Below, piece after piece: positions 16,050-20,441 of a DNA stretch of 20,441 nt. Position numbers and translations under genes: made by a program. How positions within the stretch are numbered: the first letter of the stretch is position 1; each line of letters begins with the position of its first letter. This DNA is from JACOVP01 sp964390715 (GTDB lineage Archaea > Nanobdellota > Nanobdellia > SCGC-AAA011-G17 > UBA489): assembly GCA_964390715.1 (NCBI GenBank), contig CAYMIM010000012.1:1-20441 (forward strand). The letters are read 5' to 3'. A model generated the notes under the pieces. That model saw only the letters and a list, made by a program, of their open reading frames with translations. It had not been told where the DNA came from and did no database searches.

Positions 16050-16460
16050 ATGCGCTACTACTTCGATACATCTATTTGGTTAGATCTCTTTGAAGCGAGA
16101 GAGGAACATCATTTGCATAAATATACTTATATTCGACAATTACTAGAAAAAATCACGCATTGTGACGATGCTATTATTTATAGCAAAATAGTTATTAATG
16201 AGCTTATTAGTTTAGGATATACTCGCTACGAACTTAATGCATTGTTTACATCCTATCAACCTTTTCTTATCTATGTTTGGTACACTAGACAGCACGCAGG
16301 AAAAGCAAAAGATCTCGCTTTCAAAAGAAAGATTCCACTCTCTGATGCTTTTCACGCACTTATTGCTCGAGAAAACAAAGCAACGCTTGTCACCAGAGAT
16401 AGGGACTTTAAAAAATTACGAGACATAGTTATTACAAAGACTCCTGAAGAACTTCTTTAA
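16050..16460 (+). CDS. PIN-domain ribonuclease (VapC-like)
   Basis: A 136-residue protein with the PIN-domain acidic set: D6 in YYFDTSIWLDL, E51 in VINELI, D99 in PLSDAFHALIA and D117/D119 in LVTRDRDFKKL. Length is standard for VapC-type toxins, which are Mg2+-dependent nucleases that cut tRNA or rRNA in the cytoplasm. Its last 29 bases overlap, on the opposite strand, the 3' end of a ribbon-helix-helix gene. That neighbour is of the antitoxin type, but the two genes converge instead of forming the usual antitoxin-first operon. A stand-alone PIN nuclease is the alternative. No Shine-Dalgarno sequence precedes the ATG; an AT-rich element lies about 24 bases upstream. Confidence 0.85.
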   Translation: MRYYFDTSIWLDLFEAREEHHLHKYTYIRQLLEKITHCDDAIIYSKIVINELISLGYTRYELNALFTSYQPFLIYVWYTRQHAGKAKDLAFKRKIPLSDAFHALIARENKATLVTRDRDFKKLRDIVITKTPEELL

Positions 16461-16707
16461 ACTCTTCCTCAAGTTCTCTAGAGACTTTTTCCCTGGCACG
16501 ATGTAAGTCTTCATCTGTTGTTCTGCGCTTATTATTTTTTCTAAACTCATCTATCTCTTTAAAAATTTCTTTCATTTCTAACTCTGATATCTTATTTCGT
16601 ATGGCTTCACGAACGAATTCTGTTTTGGTCGCGTAGTTATGTTCTTTCATATACTCTTTCATGTTTTTCGCTAATCCTTTTTCTAGTTTAATAGACAGTG
16701 TTTCCAT
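16432..16707 (-). CDS. Ribbon-helix-helix (CopG/Arc-type) DNA-binding protein, candidate antitoxin
   Basis: A 91-residue protein starting METLSIKLEKGLAKNMKEYM. Residues 1-42 have the ribbon-helix-helix pattern: a short strand (ETLSIKL), helix A, the turn HNYATKTEFVREAI, and helix B. This fold dimerises and binds DNA with its strand pair. The C-terminal half (45-91) is highly charged and helical, as in antitoxins that wrap a toxin. A TTG at 16728 would add seven residues, but the ATG at 16707 lies about 29 bases from a box A centre and the extra residues would be encoded within the repeat region. It converges with the PIN gene, overlapping it by 29 bases. Repressor of its own promoter and antitoxin to the PIN protein is inferred. 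Confidence 0.8.
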   Translation of the reverse strand: METLSIKLEKGLAKNMKEYMKEHNYATKTEFVREAIRNKISELEMKEIFKEIDEFRKNNKRRTTDEDLHRAREKVSRELEEEFKEVLQESL

Positions 16708-16708
16708 T

Positions 16709-16736
16709 GTAATACCTGGTAATACCAAGTAATATT
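16709..16736 (-). repeat. Three 10-bp-spaced repeats at the RHH gene promoter (candidate operator)
   Basis: On the plus strand the unit GTAATACC occurs at 16709-16716 and 16719-16726, followed by a diverged GTAATATT at 16729-16736. The starts are exactly 10 bases apart, one DNA turn. The array fills the space between the box A and the start codon of the ribbon-helix-helix gene. Dimers of this family bind tandem half-sites, so this is a likely autoregulatory operator; the binding is inferred. Confidence 0.5.
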
Positions 16737-16740
16737 TAAA
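16731..16740 (-). promoter_or_regulatory. Box A of the RHH gene
   Basis: The minus strand reads TTTAAATATT, centred about 29 bases before the ATG at 16707. It overlaps the third repeat unit and the stop codon of the lgt gene (16736-16738), so a bound repressor would block it directly. Confidence 0.45.
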
Positions 16741-17488
16741 GCTTGCGTTTCTTTTTGATGAAATAGAGCCCTACAACCACTAAAGGTAGACTTAACGCCT
16801 GCCCCATGGTTAAAAAAACAACCATCGTCTCTGGCTCACGGACAAACTCAATGAGAAAACGGAGAATGCCATACAAGAACAAGAATACTCCAAAGAGATA
16901 GCCATTTTGACGCTCTTTTTTTACTTGCCAAAGCAACACTCCGAAGATGAAGAAGTTTTTCGCGCTTTCATAGAGTTGTGAAGGATGACGAAAGCCATCG
17001 ACACCTGGAAATTGTACAGCCCAAGGAAGATTTGTCACACGTCCAGGCAATTCACCATTAAGGAAGTTTCCGACGCGACCTAAAGCCAAAGCAAGCGCTG
17101 TTGGTATGACTATAAAGTCCGCGAGATGCAGAAAGGGAATATTTTTTTTCTTGCAAAACAACCAGGTAGCGAGTATCGCCCCGACTAATCCTCCGTGAAA
17201 CGATAAACCGCCGCGCCAAAGAGCGATGATTTCCGCTGGATGCTCAAGATAGAAGGCTAGATTATAAAAGAGTATTTCAAAGAGACGAGCGCCGAGAACA
17301 ACACCAATAATTAAGTAGAGAATATAGGTATCGAGATCTTGCTCACGCATGTGTAACTTTTTCTGCCGAATAAAGTAGCGAAGAAAGAAATAAGCGAAAA
17401 CAAACCCTAAAGCATAGATAATTCCATAATATCTGATCTCCAATGGACCTAAATGGAGCAAGACTGGGTTGATGTTGTGAATGAACAT
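16736..17488 (-). CDS. lgt: Prolipoprotein diacylglyceryl transferase
   Basis: A 250-residue polytopic membrane protein with about seven hydrophobic spans, close to the usual 260-290 length. The family's conserved residues are present: H98 in GGLSFHGGLVGA, the Lgt signature GRVGNFLNGELPGR at 137-150 (R138, N141, E146), HPSQLYES at 168-175 and R210 in ILRFLIEFVREPE. Bacterial Lgt attaches a diacylglyceryl group to the lipobox cysteine of lipoprotein precursors. In an archaeon with ether lipids the donor lipid would have to differ; this is inference. A strong Shine-Dalgarno GAGGTG (17496-17501) lies 7 bases before the ATG, unlike the leaderless neighbours. No clear lipobox protein is encoded in the window. 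Confidence 0.93.
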   Translation of the reverse strand: MFIHNINPVLLHLGPLEIRYYGIIYALGFVFAYFFLRYFIRQKKLHMREQDLDTYILYLIIGVVLGARLFEILFYNLAFYLEHPAEIIALWRGGLSFHGGLVGAILATWLFCKKKNIPFLHLADFIVIPTALALALGRVGNFLNGELPGRVTNLPWAVQFPGVDGFRHPSQLYESAKNFFIFGVLLWQVKKERQNGYLFGVFLFLYGILRFLIEFVREPETMVVFLTMGQALSLPLVVVGLYFIKKKRKL

Positions 17489-17495
17489 GCATTTA

Positions 17496-17501
17496 CACCT
17501 C
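17496..17501 (-). promoter_or_regulatory. Shine-Dalgarno site of lgt
   Basis: The minus strand reads GAGGTG followed by a 7-base spacer and the ATG at 17488. This is the best ribosome binding site in the window and shows that led and leaderless mRNAs probably both occur here. Confidence 0.55.
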
Positions 17502-17554
17502 TTTCATTGATTAAAAAGATTTCTCCTATCTAGTAATGAAGATTTGACGACACC

Positions 17555-17563
17555 TTTTTATAG
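17555..17563 (+). promoter_or_regulatory. Box A of the protease-nuclease operon
   Basis: TTTTTATAG is centred 25 bases before the ATG at 17584. No Shine-Dalgarno sequence precedes that ATG, so a leaderless mRNA for the operon is likely. Confidence 0.45.
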
Positions 17564-17583
17564 CCTCCCCCTTCTTTTGACTT

Positions 17584-18312
17584 ATGGATAAAAAAGTGAT
17601 TTTCGCGTGCGTCTTGCTTTTGCTTATTGGGCTATCTTTGGGCAGCTGGATCACTTATCTCTTGCAACGACCATCTGGAGAATCCTTACAACGCCTGACA
17701 AATTATGAACATACGGTCAACGCAAAATTTGTCGCTGTTGATGAAAAAGGCAATGGTGTTGTAGCTGACTTGGTTACTGAAGTCAGAGATGGACAAGGAT
17801 TAGTGCTAGTGAATGTCAATAATGTGCTGGCGGATGTGACGACACAATATAGCGCGCGATTAGCGACGAAAGTCGCGAGCAATTACACTAAAATTGATGT
17901 TTCTAACTTGGATATTATTTACAACTTAAAATCTGACGCTGGTGTTGTGGCAGGACAGAGCGCTGGATCGATCATGGCTGTGTCAACTATCGCGGCATTA
18001 CAAAACAAACAACTTCGGAAGGATGTGATTATTACTGGATCAATCAATAGCGCTGGTGATGTGGTAGACGCTGGAGGCTTACACGCGAAGGCGGAAGCCG
18101 CGAAAAGAGGAAACGCGAAACTCTTCTTGGTGCCGAAAGGCAGCGGCAGCACGATGTTGAACTTGACTAGAACAGAACATTGCGGCAAGTATTCTGGAAA
18201 AGATTATTGTGTTGTCTCTTATCCTGGAGAATTAGTTAGCGTTGGCGACGCGTTTGATATTCAAGTGGTGGAAGTAGAAACTGTCAGCGAAGCCATGGGG
18301 TATTTCCTATGA
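17584..18312 (+). CDS. Membrane-anchored Lon-type Ser-Lys protease domain (S16 family)
   Basis: A 242-residue protein. Residues 5-27 form one N-terminal membrane span after a short MDKK, which predicts a domain outside the cytoplasm. Residues 45-240 match the proteolytic domain of Lon: the catalytic Ser126 in GQSAGS and Lys169 in GGLHAKAEAAKRG lie 43 residues apart, the same spacing as in bacterial Lon (S679/K722 in E. coli). The later LFLVPKGSG also fits. No AAA+ ATPase domain is present, so it would be ATP-independent, like the stand-alone S16 proteins known in archaea. Two Cys (200, 209) could form a disulfide outside the cell. Its stop overlaps the start of the next gene by ATGA. Target proteins are unknown. 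Confidence 0.88.
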   Translation: MDKKVIFACVLLLLIGLSLGSWITYLLQRPSGESLQRLTNYEHTVNAKFVAVDEKGNGVVADLVTEVRDGQGLVLVNVNNVLADVTTQYSARLATKVASNYTKIDVSNLDIIYNLKSDAGVVAGQSAGSIMAVSTIAALQNKQLRKDVIITGSINSAGDVVDAGGLHAKAEAAKRGNAKLFLVPKGSGSTMLNLTRTEHCGKYSGKDYCVVSYPGELVSVGDAFDIQVVEVETVSEAMGYFL

Positions 18313-18893
18313 TCTTCTGGTACAAAGTTCGACGATGGTTTAGACACTACGCGCTTACTCTTGGCTTGATTCTCTTAGTTTTTGGCGCGGGGTTTAGTCT
18401 GATTTTCTTTGGCGGTACATTTTTTACTGGCTTCGCCGCGCGAGACGCGCCACCACCCTTACTGACAAATCAATTTTTAGAGGACCCTTATGATTTATCT
18501 GACTATACTTCAGTCACTGTGGAGGCGTACGCTGACGGCATTCTGATGAAAGAAGGATGCAAAGGATTGTGGATCGCTATGCCTTATGAGAAGACGTTCG
18601 CTATCAAACGCGCCATGGTGGGTGTGCTGGATGTCAGACCGACGCAACATGATCTCATGTATGACATTTTTACTAATTATAACATCAACTTGACGTACGC
18701 TCGCATCGAACGCATGCAACATGACTTCTATTACGCAACTCTTCTCTTAGAAGAAAAAAATAAAATCTTACAATTAGACTCTCGACCTAGCGACGCTTTA
18801 GCTTTGGCCGCAAAAATGCACGCGCCAGTGTATGTATCCACTAAATTACTGCAACAACAAGGGAGAGACCTTTGCAATGACAAACAAGCTTGA
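18309..18893 (+). CDS. Membrane-anchored bifunctional nuclease (BFN/DUF151) domain protein
   Basis: A 194-residue protein. A basic cytoplasmic start (WYKVRRWFRH) precedes one membrane span at about 15-35, then the stretch FFTGFAA at 38-44. Residues 67-178 match the DUF151/BFN domain: GVLDVRPTQHDL with the family's RPxxHDL, ARIERMQHDFYYATL, and the signature DSRPSDALALAAKMHAPVYV at 157-176. In plants and bacteria soluble BFN proteins have RNase and DNase activity; a membrane-tethered form is unusual, and charge placement suggests the domain lies outside the cytoplasm. Its ATG overlaps the stop of the S16 protease gene (ATGA), so the two are co-translated and probably work at the same membrane face. 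A 126-residue gene overlaps its 3' end. Confidence 0.86.
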   Translation: MIFWYKVRRWFRHYALTLGLILLVFGAGFSLIFFGGTFFTGFAARDAPPPLLTNQFLEDPYDLSDYTSVTVEAYADGILMKEGCKGLWIAMPYEKTFAIKRAMVGVLDVRPTQHDLMYDIFTNYNINLTYARIERMQHDFYYATLLLEEKNKILQLDSRPSDALALAAKMHAPVYVSTKLLQQQGRDLCNDKQA

Positions 18894-19257
18894 TCTTGAT
18901 GGTTTACTTCGCGCACATAATCCTGATGATAGAAAAGCACGTCGCAAGCTAGCACATCATCTAGCAGTGCATTGTCTTTCTTTTCATTCTCCAATTTTTG
19001 CCTTACAACAAAAAGCCGCTACTCCTCCTGATTCCTCACTTCAATTTCCTGTCTATGAAACTTTCCCATGGTCGAGATTAGCGCATTTGATTAGGGACCA
19101 TCCAGATTTTTCCCAAGTATTTACCGCGAATTTTCTTGGAAGATTGCATTCTGAGGCGCAATGCTCTTTTGGACTAAGTCGAGCTGGAGAACCAAAGATA
19201 AAAGGATATTTGTGCATTAACACTACCTATGCTTCTGTCAAGACTTCGGGAGAATAA
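18877..19257 (+). CDS. Hypothetical protein, 126 residues, third gene of the protease-nuclease operon
   Basis: I do not recognise this protein. It starts MTNKLDLDGLLRAHNPDDRK, is rich in His, Ser and Phe, has three Cys (33, 96, 113), and ends YLCINTTYASVKTSGE. There is no signal peptide or membrane span, so unlike its two operon neighbours it should be cytoplasmic. An earlier in-frame ATG at 18832 would add 15 residues wholly inside the nuclease gene; I use 18877, which overlaps that gene's end by 17 bases and has a GGGAG about 12 bases before it. Its last 20 bases overlap the convergent metallo-hydrolase gene. Coupled translation suggests a link with the protease and nuclease, but no function can be named. 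Confidence 0.55.
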   Translation: MTNKLDLDGLLRAHNPDDRKARRKLAHHLAVHCLSFHSPIFALQQKAATPPDSSLQFPVYETFPWSRLAHLIRDHPDFSQVFTANFLGRLHSEAQCSFGLSRAGEPKIKGYLCINTTYASVKTSGE

Positions 19258-19903
19258 TCACCTGACAACTCGCTTCTGCCAAGCGCTTGAATTTTTCCGC
19301 GTCAGTATCTGATCCTACTACAGATCCATAATGCATGGGGATGGCGATCTTTGGCTTGATGATTTTTACCGCTTGACCAGCTTCTTCTGGTGTCATGACA
19401 TAAGTTCCTGATACGGGCAAGAGAGCAATGTCTATATTTTTTAGCTGCCGCATCTCTGGAATACAATCTGTGTCACCGGCGTGATAGATTCTTTTTCCAT
19501 TGAGCGTTACAATAAATCCAACACGTCCATCTTGCTTGGGATGAAAAGGAAAACCAGGAGTACGAAACTTGTTGACGTTGTAAGAGGAAATAGTTTCTAC
19601 ACTTATACCTTGGACTTCCTTTTTCTGGAATGGCTCGATCAACACAACACTGCTGATTTTTTCCGCTATACGAGACAGACTACTCTGGCATTCTGGAATG
19701 GTAACTATGGTTGTCCCTCGCTTCAGCAACTTTTCAATGTCTTTCAAACTGAGATGGTCTTGATGCTCATGTGTAATGAGGATAATATCCGCTAGTTCTG
19801 TCGGCTCTATCTGATAAGGATCAAAATAAATAACTTTGTTGTTTGCTTTAAGTTTAAAACAATCGTGATTCAAACGCTCTATTGTTATTCCTTTAATGTC
19901 CAT
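19238..19903 (-). CDS. UPF0173 metallo-beta-lactamase-fold hydrolase
   Basis: A 221-residue member of the metal-dependent hydrolase group UPF0173 (YtkL-like). The metal ligands are complete: HxHxDH as H45, H47, D49, H50 in THEHQDHLS, H141 and D144 in YHAGDTDC, and H191 in PMHYGS. The start MDIKGITIERLNHDCFKLK and the strand VIYFDPYQI fit the family, and length is normal (about 220-230). These enzymes have a two-metal hydrolase site; the physiological substrate is not known for the family. Probably cytoplasmic. Its 3' end overlaps the convergent 126-residue gene by 20 bases. It is divergent from the next gene, with 56 bases between the two start codons and a single shared TATA-like element. 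Confidence 0.92.
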   Translation of the reverse strand: MDIKGITIERLNHDCFKLKANNKVIYFDPYQIEPTELADIILITHEHQDHLSLKDIEKLLKRGTTIVTIPECQSSLSRIAEKISSVVLIEPFQKKEVQGISVETISSYNVNKFRTPGFPFHPKQDGRVGFIVTLNGKRIYHAGDTDCIPEMRQLKNIDIALLPVSGTYVMTPEEAGQAVKIIKPKIAIPMHYGSVVGSDTDAEKFKRLAEASCQVIILPKS

Positions 19904-19929
19904 ACGAGATTACCTAATATCGAGATACC

Positions 19930-19938
19930 TTTATATAT
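19930..19938. promoter_or_regulatory. Shared TATA-like element between divergent genes
   Basis: TTTATATAT on the plus strand is near-symmetrical and reads ATATATAAA on the minus strand. Its centre lies 26 bases before the plus-strand ATG at 19960 and 31 bases before the minus-strand ATG at 19903. A single element may thus direct both genes, with a leaderless plus-strand mRNA and a leader of about 5 bases on the minus strand. Confidence 0.4.
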
Positions 19939-19959
19939 GCTCTTCTTTTTTGTTTCCTT

Positions 19960-20441
19960 ATGGATCTCAAAGACTTACCTCAGCTCTACGCAGCATATCA
20001 GAAAAAATATACCTTGCCTTCCTACGCGAAGTTAAACAAAGAGTTTGAATTCCTTTACATGGGACATATCACCGCTCTTGACTTCCCTTTACGATTTATC
20101 AGACGACGCATCGCTGACCGACTCGCTGGAGCGGTAAACTATCTCCAAACCATTTTACAACCCAATCCAGGATCTTTCGTGCTCTTGAGAGAAAGCTCTT
20201 TTTTCAGCGCTGAAGACAAACAGAAAGTCTCTAACTTACTGCAACAATTTATTCTTCTAGAGCGAGGCTCATTCGTGCTTGAAGTCTCTGGCGAAGAGAA
20301 AGACGACGCAGTATACATTCAGAAAACATTCAAATCTTGGCTAACACTAAAGAAAGACTACGCCGCTCTTGTGAAATTGTTACCTGAAGGATGGAAACAA
20401 CAAGCGGAAGAGAAAAAGCCAGAGAAGAATCAATACATGGG
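19960..20441 (+). CDS. Hypothetical protein, N-terminal 160 residues (runs off window)
   Basis: The frame is open from an ATG at 19960 to the window end, with 160 residues and no stop. It begins MDLKDLPQLYAAYQKKYTLP and continues with a basic stretch LRFIRRRIADRLAGAVNYLQ, a strand GSFVLLRESSFF, and a later ERGSFVLEVSGEEKDDAVYI. The pattern is helical with two similar strand segments (GSFVL occurs at 71-75 and 103-107). There is no signal peptide or membrane span. I do not recognise the family. Start choice is supported by a TATA-like element centred 26 bases upstream. It is divergent from the UPF0173 hydrolase and shares its promoter region, which may mean joint regulation. Confidence 0.7.
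   Translation, partial: MDLKDLPQLYAAYQKKYTLPSYAKLNKEFEFLYMGHITALDFPLRFIRRRIADRLAGAVNYLQTILQPNPGSFVLLRESSFFSAEDKQKVSNLLQQFILLERGSFVLEVSGEEKDDAVYIQKTFKSWLTLKKDYAALVKLLPEGWKQQAEEKKPEKNQYM

Noticed and set aside
1..20441. CRISPR arrays, insertion sequences, att sites or replication origins
   Set aside because: No regularly spaced identical repeats, transposase genes, terminal inverted repeats or origin-like repeat clusters were seen.

Overview
The window looks like a piece of an archaeal genome, most likely from the DPANN group (Woesearchaeota/Pacearchaeota-like; this placement is an inference). The tyrosyl-tRNA synthetase is of the archaeal/eukaryotic type. Many genes have an AT-rich box A-like element centred about 24-27 bases before the start codon (genes starting at 8367, 10322, 12522, 15919, 16707, 17584, 19960), which is the arrangement of leaderless archaeal transcripts. 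Genes are short, tightly packed and often overlap. Bacterial-looking components (a prolipoprotein diacylglyceryl transferase, NodU-type carbamoyltransferases) sit in this archaeal setting.

Bases 1-8373, minus strand: one AT-rich glycan or small-molecule tailoring operon of at least seven genes, read right to left. A deoxyribosyltransferase-like/DegT aminotransferase fusion comes first, followed by a NodU-type carbamoyltransferase, a GT4 glycosyltransferase, a second carbamoyltransferase, a SAM methyltransferase, a methyltransferase-glycosyltransferase fusion, and the start of another probable methyltransferase that runs off the window. Four of the six junctions are ATGA overlaps, one is a 1-base gap and one is a 17-base overlap, so the set is very probably co-transcribed and translationally coupled. 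Together the genes would make an amino-, carbamoyl- and methyl-decorated sugar, probably for a surface glycan.

Bases 8374-10321: a small protein of unknown function, an eroded 3' end of an ABC transporter ATPase (two frameshifts, H-loop still readable), and an inositol-monophosphatase/CysQ-family phosphatase.

Bases 10322-14124, plus strand: a secreted-protein cluster made of a subtilisin-like protease with a long propeptide and C-terminal beta domain, a small single-pass membrane protein, and a membrane-anchored, Cys-rich, calcium-binding-type protein (thrombospondin type 3 repeats plus a MopE-like motif) ending in a coiled coil.

Bases 14125-17488: a histidine phosphatase, tyrosyl-tRNA synthetase, a PIN-domain nuclease and a ribbon-helix-helix protein in convergent, overlapping orientation (candidate toxin-antitoxin pair with a candidate operator of 10-bp-spaced repeats), and Lgt.

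Bases 17584-20441: a compact plus-strand operon in which a membrane-anchored Lon-type (S16) Ser-Lys protease is coupled by ATGA overlap to a membrane-anchored bifunctional nuclease (DUF151) domain, followed by an overlapping unknown gene. Then come a minus-strand UPF0173 metallo-hydrolase and a divergent partial gene of unknown function sharing one TATA element. The protease-nuclease pair and the NDT-DegT/double-carbamoyltransferase operon are the most unusual systems here.
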